Shown in pieces: positions 40,326-51,361 of a stretch of 64,000 nt of DNA. The notes beneath the pieces are model-generated. The model did not search any database. It was not told the origin of the DNA and saw only the letters and a program-made list of their open reading frames with translations. The DNA is from Mercurialis annua (lineage: Eukaryota > Streptophyta > Magnoliopsida > Malpighiales > Euphorbiaceae): NCBI RefSeq assembly GCF_937616625.2, contig NC_065577.1, positions 20,225,501 to 20,289,500 on the forward strand. Direction: 5' to 3'. A program made the translations under genes and the position numbers. The number at the start of each line of letters is the position of its first letter. Within the stretch, counting starts at the first letter, position 1.

Positions 40326-41140
40326 ACTATAAACAGTTGGGTTCATCCGAGAAGTCTTTTATCCAGAATGGGTGGCAAGCAGTCATAGATATGAAGCCCC
40401 CCCAAGCGTGAGGGATGTGCAAAAATTGAATGGCAGAGTCAAGGCACTGGGATGCTTCATCTAATCCTCAGCCAAAAAATGCCTACCTTTCTTAAAACTC
40501 AAGAACATGAAGAAATTCAAATGGGATGAAGATTGTCAAACTGCGTTAAAAGAACTGAAGTCGTTCTTAACTAATCCACCCCTGCTGAGTAGACCGATAG
40601 TCGGAGAGACATTATACTTGTACCTATCAGTAGGGAGAGAGACTATTGTCTCAGTACTTGTACGAGAAGTAGAAGAGGAACAAAGACCAATCTATTACAT
40701 AAGTAGAACACTGAAAGGGGCAGAGCTTAACTACCCAACCATCGACAAACTTGCTCTAGCCGTGGTGGTGACAGCTAAAAATCTTAAGCCGTATTTCCAA
40801 GGACACACAGTCGTAGTACGCACAAACCAGCCGTTGAAGAAAGCGCTCCATCGACCGGAGACCTCAGGACGATTGGTTAGCTGGTCAGTACAGTTGGGGG
40901 AACATGATATTAGATATGAACCAAGAACAACCTTGAAGGCTCAGGCACTCGCTGACTTCGTGGCAGAGATGACGGAGAAGCCATGTGACTTAGTCACCGA
41001 AGAATTGACATGGAACCTGTTCGTCGACAGAGCATCTAGTGAGCAAGGGGCAGGAGTAGGCATAGTCCTATTAGTACCCAACAAGATCATCATAGAATAC
41101 GCAGTCCACCTGAGTTTCAAGGCTACCAACAATGTGGCAG
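40326..41140 (+). pseudogene. Tat pol: end of RT, RNase H, start of second RNase H
   Basis: Bases 40326-40506 encode, with a stop and a frameshift, the last part of reverse transcriptase (SVRDVQKLNGR-like block). From 40507 the frame is open: a KFKWDEDCQTALKELKSFL connection, an RNase H with RPIYYISRTLKGAELNYPT and KPYFQGHTVVVRTNQPL, the ALADFVAEMT linker, then a second RNase H beginning WNLFVDRASS and reaching SFKATNNVA. The second domain is the archaeal-type RNase H that marks Tat elements; the usual FVDGA is FVDRA here. The coding stops at an intron-like break at 41141. The start at 40507 is only the first in-frame ATG; the real polyprotein began far upstream. Confidence 0.85.
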
Positions 41141-41204
41141 GTATGAATACATTCTTGATCATTTTTTAAACAAAAATCATTATTATATCCTAACAATGTG
41201 GCAG
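41141..41204 (+). other. Intron-like 64-bp insertion in the second RNase H
   Basis: Starts CAG|GTATGAAT and ends GTGGCAG; without splicing the frame meets a stop. Leaving it out, the reading frame continues in the expected Tat RNase H order (ATNNVA then EYEALL). A TCCTAAC branch-point-like motif lies at 41188-41194. The 13-bp sequence AACAATGTGGCAG occurs at both ends (41128-41140 and 41192-41204), so a duplication-type insertion is an alternative. 64 bp is short for a plant intron. Confidence 0.5.
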
Positions 41205-41295
41205 AATATGAGGCCCTCTTAACAGGACTCGAAATAGCGACAGAAGTGAAAGCATAAAAGTTGAGAATTCACAGCGACTCCCAACTAGTTACTAG
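41205..41295 (+). pseudogene. Tat second RNase H, middle part
   Basis: Encodes EYEALLTGLEIATEVKA, a stop, then IHSDSQLVTSQ; the SDSQLV motif holds an active-site Asp of this RNase H type. The stop follows a GCA codon and replaces a residue of the helix. The segment is cut at 41295 by a reversed LTR and resumes at 41666. Confidence 0.8.
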
Positions 41296-41665
41296 TCAAG
41301 ATTAACAGGTTAGAAGGATTCGAGCCGGAGTTGGCTCGAACACCCTCCGATGCCTAAGTCAGTCTCTGATGAGGTCTCAGTGGAAGTAATGATGAGAAGT
41401 GAATATATGTGTTACCTGGCTTAGGCTTCCTCTATATATACATTCTATAGTCTTTGTATCATAGTAGGATTGTTTCTCTATTGGTTTCGGTTATCTCTTT
41501 GAGATTCGCCTCTATCACTGATCTTAAGGGATTTCGGTGTTATCTTGATATCTTCAGCGGTTATAGCTGCGTACTGGGTCAGGGACCTGAATAGATCAGT
41601 ATCTGGGTTCGTACTCAGGACCATTGTAGTGAGTCTTGTCCCTTGTTCTTGTCCTTTATCCATCA
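41296..41665 (-). mobile_element. Reversed LTR of a Tat element, inserted in the second RNase H
   Basis: In minus orientation this reads from TGATGGATAAAGG to AATCTTGA and aligns along its length with the Tat 3' LTR at 57133-57513. Shared landmarks are a TATA-like TATATATAG, a CTTAGGCATC block and an 8-bp hairpin (TTCGAGCC/GGCTCGAA, 41319-41340). It has no internal region, so it is a solo LTR or LTR fragment. Clear target duplications are not seen (flanks ACTAG and GGACA). Confidence 0.75.
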
Positions 41666-42902
41666 GGACAGTTCCAGACGAACGACTCAAACATGGCAAA
41701 ATATATGACAAAGGCGAAAGAAAAGCTCAAAAACATTGAAAAGAACGGAGGCCAATGGGAAATAGTTCCCATCCCTAGGGAAGAGAACACTAAGGCAGAT
41801 GCCATAGCCAAAGCTGCAGCAAGCAAAAGTCAGCTATACCTGTCAACTCAAATGAGAGAATAAAGGGTAAGGCCCTCAGTGGAGGAGGAGCAAGTGTTGC
41901 CAGTCTCAGTACTCGATCCCTGGATACAACCCATAGTGACGTATTTACCAGAGGGAACACTACCAGAGGGACGCGCAGAGGCAGCTAAGTTGGCCCGAAT
42001 TTCCTCAGTATATTCCCTAATAGAAGGAGTGCTATACCAGACATCAGTCTCACACCAATGGTCCAAATGTCTATCACTGGAAGAGGGTAACTACGTACTC
42101 AAGGAAATCCACGAGGGAGATTTTGGAGCACATGAAGGCGCAGTCACCCTATATAGAAAGGCGATGTTGCAAGGCTTTTACTGGCCGACCATGAAGAAAG
42201 ACGCAGAAGAAATGGCAAGGAAGTGTGACAAGTGTCAGAGGTTTGGGTCACTCATCAGAACCCCAGCTGCTCACCAATCGACTATCATGAGTCCCTGGCC
42301 TTTCATGGTATGGGGAGTAGACATATTGGGACCATTCACCCCATCCATAGGACAAGTAAAGTTCATAGTAGTCGCAGTGGACCACTTCACCAAGTAGATA
42401 GAGGTGCAGCCAATGAGCACTATAACAAGTCGCAAAATTCAGAAGTGGCTGTCTAATGAAGTCATGAGCAGGTATTTCTTATTTCGCTTTTGTCATCTTA
42501 CATATACTGATTAGAAGGACATACTAACATGAAACAGGTTCGGCACTCCGCACGCCCTAGTCACAGACAATGGCAAACAATTTGACTGCGCCAGCTTTCG
42601 AGAATATTGTGCCGAATTAGGAATCCTCTTGAAATTCTCTTCAGTTGCACACCCCCAAACCAATGGCATCACTGAAGTCACGAATCGCACCATCCTCTCA
42701 GGCATCAAAACGAGACTAGGGGATTTGAAAGGAAAATGGATTGATGAACTTTACCATGTGATATGGGCATATCGAACTACACCATGAAAGGCAACAGGAG
42801 AAACACCATTTCGCCTTACGTATGGAACAGAAGCAGTCCTCCCCGTAAAATTGGGAATGACCTCCTTGCGAGTCCAGGTCATCGATGAAGACCGCAATGA
42901 GT
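41666..42902 (+). pseudogene. Tat pol: end of second RNase H and integrase
   Basis: Starts with the RNase H tail (MAKYMTKAKEKLKNIE, then the REENTKADAIAKAA motif with its Asp). From about 41970 follows integrase: an HHCC zinc site (HEGDFGAHEG near 42100, CDKCQ near 42228), the first catalytic Asp in WGVDILGPF (near 42315), the second in ALVTDNG (near 42560), and the NGITEV Glu (near 42670). An in-frame TAG at 42395 stands where the family has Trp and a TGA near 42784 stands where Arg is expected; both are one-base changes of the C-to-T or G-to-A kind. A short intron lies at 42472-42537. The gene is cut at 42902 by a solo LTR and continues at 45765. Confidence 0.85.
42472..42537 (+). other. 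Probable 66-bp intron in the Tat integrase
   Basis: Starts AG|GTATTTC and ends GAAACAG|G, with a perfect TACTAAC branch-point motif at 42522-42528, 9 bases before the acceptor. Leaving it out joins the integrase frame exactly (...VMSR then FGTPHALVTDNG). Retained, it adds stops and breaks the catalytic core. Its length is at the low end for plant introns. Confidence 0.65.
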
Positions 42903-43499
42903 TGTCGCGACCCATTTTCATGAATCGCGACCGGCGCTAGGGTATGGGTAATGTAGTACCAAAACCCGTAGCTAGCCTTTCATTTAATACATAAACATAT
43001 AAACCTGCAGAAAACCAATGCTCGGGGGCAACCGAGACTTCAGCCTAAATCTAGCAGTTATAATATTCATTAATTAATATAACATGCTTATCCACTCCTG
43101 AGTCTAAAATAGGCATAACATAAATAATCCGAAATAATTATATAACATGCCAGAGCAATATAACTAGTCAGACCAATCCGACAAAGAACTGTAATAATAA
43201 CAAAGACGTCTAGTCAACTACTGCGGTCTAAGAATAAAACAGTTTTACAGTTTATTAAAATAAAAGGAACCTCCGAGGAAAGTAAATGCGGAGATCACCA
43301 GACTCTCTCAGATCATAACCCTGGGGAAAATTGGGAAAACAACGGGGTCAGATATACTGAGATGAGTTTATACCACTATCTACATTTATTAAGTGGAAAA
43401 CCTTTAAAACCGTTTAAAACGTTTAAATACGATATTACGAATAATAGTTGGAACCCTAATCCACAATTCTAAATAATAGACATAATCCAACAGGTCTGG

Positions 43500-43618
43500 T
43501 CCCGAGAGCTGAGCTACACCGAGTTACCACTGACCACACTTATACCAGAGTCCCGAGAGCTGAGCTACACCGAGTTACTCTACTTGGTCCCGAGAGCTAT
43601 GCTCACACCGAGTTACCA
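43500..43618. repeat. Three short direct repeats in the family-1 LTR
   Basis: CCCGAGAGCTGAGCTACACC followed by GAGTTAC is repeated three times with 35-60 bp spacing; the same three occur at about 47687-47800 in the second family-1 LTR. Function unknown; possible regulatory repeats. Confidence 0.7.
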
Positions 43619-45473
43619 CATTACCATAATTACCTTTCCCAGATCATTACCGGTGCACACGCAGTCCTAATGATGCCCATTAGGTAGCATGTTCCAACTA
43701 AGAGCCATAATATAAAAACAGTTCGAAATATGCGTACAATATATATTTAATATTAAAAATAACAATTTACTTAATAAAGCGGTAAATAGTAAGAACAAAC
43801 TCAGTGCTTGCTAATCCACGTGAATACCGGCAAGCAACTAATCCTGGTTCGCCTCTGGAGCACGAACAATAGACGGGTCTAGACAAATAAAATAATTATT
43901 AAAAACAGACCCTAACTCTAGGGAGTACTAGACACCACATAGGACTAGCACAATTAGCATGTCGGAAATAAACAAGCCAGAACACACAAAAAATACCCAT
44001 TAGGTAATAAAGCCCAATTAATATAAGTCTATTGAGTTCTCGCTTAAAATCCAATTTATAAATATTATTTAATAACTTTAAATAATAAATAATTTCCAAA
44101 TAGTGGGTTAACCGAGTTTTCAGTAACTACCAAGCTAACCTCACTTGTCGGATGACCCAAGTCTAATCCGACACAAACGTTTATCAAATATAAACCCGAG
44201 TTTATATTTATAAAACAATTTAACAAAATACTAATCCATTTTAAAAGCGGAACTCAATAACTTCAATTCTAAGTAACCCAAGTTACAAATCAAAAACTTA
44301 ATCATTTTAAGTTAATAAAGGTTTAGGGACTAAATTGTACTTTTGCCAATCAGGGACTAATTTGTACTTTAGTCAATTTGATATCCGAAAACAAATTAAT
44401 TGCTTTTGTTTATAATTAAAACAAAATATAAATTTACTTATCACAAATCCACTTAATTAAGTTATAAAAATAAGTTCAGGGACTAAATTGTAATTTAGCC
44501 AACTTTTGACAAAACGACATTTGAAAACAAATATAATTATTATCTTAACTTAATTTATAAATAAATATCGTTTACAAAATATCAATTACGATTTATAACG
44601 AATTAGAAAGTTACCATCAATCAAAGTCAAAATTAAAACTAAAAGAATTCATTTGATTAAGTTAAACTAAATTGATGATCAAAAAGCCCCTTTAGCCATC
44701 ATCTCGATTTAAAACTCATAACATGCCCGCCTATGCCTTTCCTCCATAACCAAAATCCTAAGTTTCTGAAACAAAACTTAAACCAGAAACAAAACAACTT
44801 AAGATCATAAACTTCTTATAACATGATCACATGGCATAGAATCAATCCAGAAATTCAACTTAAGCAAACCACCAAACATTCAAATGTTGACAGCAATATA
44901 GAATTTACAATCGGCCAAAACAATTCAAACAATAACTCAACCTTGACATTTAAATTGATAGCTTAAACTGATATCACTAATCATACCAAACGATTTATAA
45001 TCATTTACAAAGAAGAATCATTGACAAAGGAAAAGAATAAGATCGGCAGCAATATATAGTTCAAGAACAGAAAATATAAAGCTTTAAAACGGAAACCGTA
45101 CGGCGATTGAAACGGGATTGATTACGTACCGTTTAGCGAAACCGAGCTAGGGAAACGAAGGTACGTGAGTCTAGAACGTCTGGAATCAAACGGTTCTGAT
45201 TTCGATTAAGAAACGAGCAAGAACGAATCAGAAAACCGAAGGACGTTTCAAAGGAAAAACTGAAATTCAAAGGATCAAGAATACTTACTGAACAGCGATC
45301 TTTGGAGGATAATTACGGATTCAATACTCAGCGAAAGAACGAAAGAAAAGTGGCTAGGGTTAGTTTGTAGTGTGATCTAGGTTTTCTGTTTAGAAGTCGG
45401 CTTAAAATAACGTAGGGAAGTGGGCCGTAAACGAGGTCAAAAAGGGCCAGACGCATGGGTCCAATCAGCTGAT

Positions 45474-45597
45474 TGGTTCTCGAACGAGAACACCCCTTTT
45501 GGGCTTGGTTCTCGTTCGAGAACCACCTGGTCTCGAACGAGACCAGGCCCTGAACTGGATTCTCGTCCGAGAATCCACTTTCTCGAACGAGAATTCA
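45474..45597. repeat. Dyad array, family-1 LTR copy 1 (5 dyads)
   Basis: Five inverted repeats with core CTCG-NN-CGAG. Centres are near 45483.5, 45515.5, 45536.5, 45566.5 and 45586.5 (spacings 32, 21, 30, 20). Outer arms differ but pair: TGGTTCTCG/CGAGAACCA, CCTGGTCTCG/CGAGACCAGG, GGATTCTCG/CGAGAATCC. Confidence 0.85.
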
Positions 45598-45764
45598 GTT
45601 ATTTCTATTTTTTTTTATTTAAAAATTAATTGGTTAAACCAATTAAAATCAACCTCAATCCAACCAACTCGAACCAAATCACTAATATCGAAAATACTTC
45701 AAAACGACCGGAAAAATGTCGGAAATTAAATGTAATAAAATGCAAAATTTTACGGGATATTACA

Positions 45765-46089
45765 TGAGGAGTCCTTAAAAATGTGCCTAGACCTCCTCGA
45801 AGAAAGAAGACACTAAGTGTCAGTCCGAGCTGAAGCATATTGCAGGCAGATGGCCAAGTACCACAACGCTCAAGTCAAAGAAAGAAGCTTTGAAGAAGAC
45901 TACTTAGTCTTAAAGACATCAAAAATTGGTAGAGGAGCCGCCGGAGTTGGAAAGCTCGAAGCCAACTAGGACGGGCCATACTGAGTGATAGCAGTAGTAG
46001 GAAAGGGAGCATACAGAATAGCTCACCTTGATGGGACTCCATTTCCCATGACTTGGAATGTTGAAAACTTGAAGAAATATCTTCAGTAA
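45765..46089 (+). pseudogene. Tat integrase C-terminal part
   Basis: Continues the integrase after the solo LTR: a helical stretch (ESLKMCLDLLEERRH), AKYHNAQVKERSFEEDYLVLKTSK, and the C-terminal GKGAYRIAHLDGTPFPMTWN VENLKKYLQ block ending in a stop near 46089. The middle has stops (after ERRH and in the EAN-DGPY-V stretch, where EWEGPY-like residues are usual). This SH3-like C-terminal domain closes the Tat polyprotein. Confidence 0.8.
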
Positions 46090-46430
46090 AAGATGTAACC
46101 ACCCATTATGAATAAAGTTACTTCTTTCTTTCTTTTATTTTTAACTGCCCATCTATATGAAACGCACACTAAAGACAATCATAAAGACAAGACACAAGAC
46201 GCATTCACACAATGCAAACCACAAAAAGAGGAGGAAACAAAGCATAGAAACACACCACGTAATGCAAAACCCCAACACGGGGAAAAATAAAAGTGCTAAA
46301 CACAGGCAATAAAGCTTGTTCAGAATACAAAAGAAGGGAGTCCGCCACAAGGACACCCAAAAGTACGAACACAATGCTACCTAAAATGTAGCAACAAAAA
46401 CGAAAATACACTAAAGGTCAAACACACGAC
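46090..46430. other. Spacer between convergent Tat pol and antisense ORF
   Basis: Follows the pol stop and precedes, on the other strand, the end of the antisense ORF. A/C-rich on the plus strand. No coding homology is recognised; short ORFs on both strands look like chance. Both transcripts probably end here (AATAAAG at 46110 and AATAAAG at 46306 on the plus strand could be poly(A) signals for pol). Confidence 0.45.
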
Positions 46431-47079
46431 CTATACTTTCTCCTCTGGATGGGTTGCTTCCTCCTTTAGACCACTTACATCTCCTCCCGAAAGCGAGTCT
46501 TCAACTGGGTCAGCACCACCCAATTCCTTGTCCGAAACCGTAGACTCAGCCTCAATAGCAGCACCAGCAGGAAGAAGAATTGCCTCACTCGCAGTCGCCA
46601 TCTCAGAGGAAGGGGTAAGCTCATCTTCATCAGCGCCCTTAGTAACCTCCTTGGACTCGATCGCAGCAATAACACCATCATTAAGGGCATCCGAAGGAAG
46701 AACAGAAGGAGTTGCCAGACCAGCTTTCTTCGCAGCAACCTTGGCCGCAACACGCTGACCCAGAGCCCGAAGGTCAATGCTCAAAAACTTGTTAATGTCA
46801 TAATTCGGGTAGTCTGAGCGCACGATCTTGATGACGGTCGAGCAAAAGTCCGTCAAACACCGCTGACATACACATTGGCATCGTGTTTGCTATTTCTTTG
46901 CTCTTGAGACAGCTTCTCATAAGAAGTCCTCAACTCCAAAAATGGATTTTCACGATCAGAAACCATTTTCTCCATAATTTTGATACGGTCCGCAGCCGTT
47001 TGGTTGAGTCTGGACAACTTGACCTTCTCCGCAGTCGCAGCAGTTCGAAGAGCAGCCATCTCTTTATCATGTTTCAGAC
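46431..47079 (-). pseudogene. Tat antisense ORF, 3' half (coiled-coil and acidic tail)
   Basis: Minus-strand coding DNA downstream of pol. From 47079 it encodes a Lys/Glu-rich helical stretch (LKHDKEMAALRTAATAEKVK and following), likely coiled coil. Near 46857 the frame shifts by one base and continues in the 46856-46431 frame (TDFCSTVIKIVRSDYPNYDI, then an Ala/Glu/Ser-rich acidic tail to a stop). It is the continuation of the ORF at 55679-56705, separated from it by the Tekay-like insertion. The role of antisense ORFs in Tat elements is not known to me. Confidence 0.7.
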
Positions 47080-49961
47080 TGTCACGACCCATTTTTCATG
47101 AATTGCGACCGGCGCTAGGGCATGGGTAATGTAGTACCAACACCCTTATCTAGCCTTCCTTATAACATACAATTCAATTAAACCTGCAGAAAAACCAATG
47201 CTCGGGGGAAACCGAGACTCCAGCCTAATTCTAGCAGTTATAATATTCATCAATTAAATATAACATGCTTTCCAACACTGAATAATAATCAGGCATAACT
47301 TAAATAATTCTGAATAATAATATAACATGCCAAAGCAATAATAATCCAGTCGGACCAATCCGACAACAACTAAAATAAAATAAAGACGTCTAGTAAACTA
47401 CTGCGGTCTAAGAATAAAATAGTTGATAGTTCTACTAAAATAAATGAAACCTCTGAAGAAAAATAAACGTGGAGATCACCAGACTCTCCCAGATCATAAC
47501 CTTGGGAAAAATTGGGAAACAACGGGGTTAGATATACTGAGATGAGTTATACCACTATTTACATTTATTAATAGGAAAACCTTCAAAACCGTTTAAAACA
47601 TTTCATAACGATATTACGAATAATAGTTGGAACCCTAATCCACAATTCTAAATAATAGACATAATCCAATAGGCCTGGTCCCGAGAGCTGAGCTACACCG
47701 AGTTACCACTGACCGCACTTTTTCCATATCCAGAGTCCCGAGAGCTGTGCTACACCGAGTTACTCTATTTGGTCCCGAGAGCTATGCTCACAACGAGTTA
47801 CGACATTACCATAAATAACTTACCCAGATCATTACCGGTGCGCACGTAGTCCTAATGATGCCCATTAGGTAGCATGTTCCAACTAAAAACCATAATATAA
47901 AAACAGTTCGAAATATACGTACAGTATATATATTTAATATTAAAATAACAATTTACTTAATAAAGCGGTAAATAGTAAGTACAAACTCACTGCTTGCTAA
48001 TCCACGTGATAACCGGCAAGCAACTAATCTTGGTTCGCCTCTGAAGCACGAACAGTAGACGGGTCTAAACAAATAAAATAATTATTAAAAACAGACCCTA
48101 ACTCTAGAGAATACTAGACACCACATAGGACTAGCACAAATAACACATCGGAATTAAATAATCCGGAAAAACACAAAAATACCCAAAAGGTAACTATGCA
48201 CAATTATTACAAGTCTATTGAGTTCCTATTTTAAATCCAATTTATAAATATTATTTAATAAACTTTAAATAATACATAGTTTCCAAATAGTGGGTTAGCC
48301 GAGAGTTACCAATAACTACCAAGCTAACCTCACTTGTCGGGTGACCCAAGTCTAACCCGACCCAAAACGTTTATCAAATACAAACCCGAGTTTGTATTTA
48401 TAAAGATGATTGGTAAAATAATAAACCATTAAAACAGAACTCAATAACTTCAAATTTAAGTAACCCAAGTTACAAATCAAAAACTCGATTAAACAAGTCT
48501 AATAAAAGTTTAGGAACTAAGTTGTACTTTAGCCCATTAGGGACTAAACTGTACTTTAGCCAAATTTGGTATTTAAAATCAAATTAATTACTTTTGTTTA
48601 TAATTAATACAAAATAAAACGTTACAAATCAAAAATTTACTTAAATAAGTTTTTAAAAACGTTTAGGGGCTAAATTGTAAATTAGCCAATTTATACCAAA
48701 TCGAAATTCAAAGTTAAATAAAATTACCCGAGTAATTATATTAACTTAATTTTATAAATAAATATCGTTTTAAATATTTAATTTACAAATCCAAATAAAA
48801 ACCCAATTATTAAGTAGAGTGTAACTTCAAGCATCTATTTGATTTGAGCAAAACAATTAAATGATTAAAAAGCATAATTGACCATCACCTTCAATTTGAA
48901 ACACACCACCCGCCTAAGCCCTTGAACAGAGACAAGAATCTTAAACCAAAACACCAAAAATTTAACCTTAAAGCTTCATCCCAAACTTAACCAATTTATA
49001 CCTTATGGTAGTGTAATCAAAGTAATCAACCGAAAATGTCAGCTAACTCATGAACATTGAAAAACCATGAAACAGAACATACCAAACAAAGGAGGACGAC
49101 GATCGCCGAACTCAACCAAAACAGAAATCAACCTAAGCAACTATTTACGATCTAAAAGCAAGCTAATCACTCAACAATTCATCCATACAATAGAATCACG
49201 TATTTGATAAGGAACGGCAGAAACAAGGGATCCAGAAACAGTGTAAGCAATTCAAAACGGTAAACCGTACAACGATTGAAACGAGATCGATTACGTACCG
49301 TTCAACAAAAACGAGATAGGAGAACGTAGAGAATCGAGTCTACAATCTCTGGGATCAAACGATTCTGATTTCGATCAAGAAACGAAGGAGAACAATCAAA
49401 ATTACGTAATGTCGTTCAAACGTTAAAACTGAAATCAAATGAATTAAGGAAGCTTACCGGATCAGCCACTTTGAGGGATGATTTCAGCAACGTTTCTTAG
49501 TGAAAATGAATGTCAAAGGTGGCTAGGGTTTGCTTGTAGTGTGGAGAATGAGTTAGGGTTAGATTAAAACGTAAATATAGGAAGGCACGAGAGGTACGAA
49601 GGTCCGAAATTCCCTTCTCACAAGGGTTCTGCTGGTCTCGAACGAGACCAGCAGAATAGGCTGCATTCTCATTCGAGAATGGTGATTCTCGAACGAGAAT
49701 CACCTCAAAATACTGAGGTCTCGTTCGAGAATCACAATTATCGAACGAGACTTCCACAAATTGAGTCAGGTCTCTTTCGAGACCTGATTCAAAGGTGGTG
49801 GTTCAACCATTTTGGTTGAACCACCAAAATAAAGGACCACACAATATCTAAAATTTGAACCGAACCAAAAATTAAACTACGAATCGAACCGCCACCCGAA
49901 AAACTCAATTTATTTTCGAAAACGCATTTAGAAAAATTTAAAAAAAATTCGGGATATTACA
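47080..49961 (-). repeat. LTR of family 1 (2882 bp), 3' LTR of the chimeric element
   Basis: Runs TGTCACGACCC to CGGGATATTACA and is collinear with the solo LTR at 42903-45764, including the CCCGAGAGCT repeats (about 47687-47800) and a dyad array near its element-start end (49631-49786). It is followed on the right by a polypurine tract, so on the minus strand it is the 3' LTR. Confidence 0.92.
49631..49786. repeat. Dyad array, family-1 LTR copy 2 (6 dyads)
   Basis: Centres near 49641.5, 49672.5, 49692.5, 49724.5, 49744.5 and 49776.5 (spacings 31, 20, 32, 20, 32). Best dyads: GCTGGTCTCG/CGAGACCAGC and GTGATTCTCG/CGAGAATCAC, each with AA in the centre. Two cores have lost one G (CTCA, CTCT). 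Confidence 0.85.
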
Positions 49962-49975
49962 TTCTCCCCAACTAA
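49962..49975 (-). other. Polypurine tract of the family-1 element
   Basis: TTCTCCCCAACTA on the plus strand reads TAGTTGGGGAGAA on the element strand, directly before the TG of the 3' LTR. Confidence 0.85.
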
Positions 49976-49999
49976 TTATAAATTCTTCCTCGACTTTAA

Positions 50000-51361
50000 T
50001 CACGATATGCAAATAATGGCAGTAAAACACGTAACACAAATACGTTCACAAAAACCACATAAAATCAAAATATCGTACCTCAAGGAAAAAAAAGGGCAGC
50101 GATTCCGCATATCCGACTCGGTCTCCCAAGTACATTCTTCAACAGAATGATTGCGCCAGAGGACTTTGACCATCGGAATCTCATTGTTCCGCAATTTACG
50201 CACTTGCGTATCTACAATCTCAACTAGTTGTTCCTCATAGGACAGCTCATGGTCAATCTCAACACTCTGAGGCACAATCACATGCGAAGGATCAGAAATA
50301 CACTTCCTCAACATGGAAGCGTGAAACACAGGATGTACTAAAGACATGTCTGGCGGCAGAACCAGACGATAAGCCACAGCTCCAATCTTCTCTGAAATTT
50401 TGTAAGGACCAATACACCTTGGTGCCAACTTTCCCTTGACACCAAAACGAACCACGCCTTTCATAGGCGAAATCCTAAGAAACACAAAATCACCAACATG
50501 AAACTCAATGTCTTTTCTCTTCGGGTCAGCATAACTCTTATGCCGACTAAAAGCAGTCTCTAACCTCCATTTGATCAACGGTATATTCTCTGAGGTAATC
50601 TGAATAATCTTTGCACCTAAGAGTTTACACTCTCCAACCTCTTCCCAACAGATCAGAGATCTACACTTGCGCCCGTACAAAGCCTCGTACGGCGCCATCT
50701 CAATACTCGCGTGGTAGCTGTTTTTGTAAGAAAACTCAATCAACGGCAAATGAGTATCCCAGCTACCCTGAAAATCAAGAACACACATCCTGAGCATATC
50801 CTCTAACGTCTGAATATTCCTCTCAAACTGACCGTCAGTCTGAGGATGAAAAGCTGTACTGAAATCCAACCGAGAACCCAAGGATTCTTGTAACGCTTTC
50901 CAGAACCTCAAAGTAAACACAGAACCTTTGTCTCAAACAATAGAAACCGGTACACCATGCAAACTGACAATCCGGTCAATGTACAAATGAGCTGACTTGG
51001 TCATACGGTCAACTATCACCCAAATGGAATCGTACCCCTGTCGAGTACGTGGTAAACCAACCACAAAATCCATGGAAATCCGGTCCTACGTCCACAATGG
51101 AATAGGTAGTGGCTGCAGATAGCCAAAAGGTCTCTAATGCTCCAGCTTCACCTGCTGGCAAGTCAGACACTTAGAAACATACTCAGCGACATCCTTCTTC
51201 ATCCCGCTCCACCAGTAGGTACCCTTAAGATCATGGTACATCTTAGTAGAACCCAGATGAACAATATAAGCAGACTTCTGCGCTTCTTCTAGAATCTGAT
51301 CCCTCAAACCGTCTGAATCCGGAACACACAATCTCGAACCATGTCTCAGAACACCATCCAC
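50000..51361 (-). pseudogene. Tekay-like integrase with chromodomain-like C terminus
   Basis: Minus-strand integrase. 51361-51134 encodes the HHCC zinc domain (HLGSTKMYHD and CLTCQQVK). 51133-50921 encodes the first part of the core, with stops where CAA and CGA codons are usual and a loss of about 15 codons between TKSAH and LYIDRIVS. From 50920 the frame is open for 306 codons: FHPQTDGQFERNIQTLEDML with the catalytic Glu, the GRKCRSLICWEEVGE block, the GPYKISEKIGAVAYRLVLP C-terminal domain, and a final chromodomain-like stretch (LVEIVDTQVRKLRNNEIPMV, VLWRNHSVEECTWE). Such chromodomains direct Tekay/Del chromoviruses to heterochromatin. Catalytic Asp residues remain in MDF and DKG. Inactive because of stops and the deletion. 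Confidence 0.88.

Larger units (their letters stand above)
42903..45764 (-). mobile_element. Solo LTR of family 1 (2862 bp) in the Tat integrase
   Basis: Runs from TGTCGCGACCC to CGGGATATTACA with nothing else of the element left. The integrase frame continues on the other side (RNE before, ESLKMCLDLLEE after). Flanks are TGAGT (42898-42902) and TGAGG (45765-45769), a 5-bp target duplication with one change. In element orientation the LTR starts TGTAATATCCCG, as in the copy at 47080-49961. It contains three copies of a CCCGAGAGCT...ACCGAGTTAC block (43500-43618) and a dyad array (45475-45597). Confidence 0.92.

Noticed and set aside
46108..46411. Several short ORFs on both strands after Tat pol
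   Set aside because: Low-complexity A/C-rich spacer between convergent genes; no recognisable domain.
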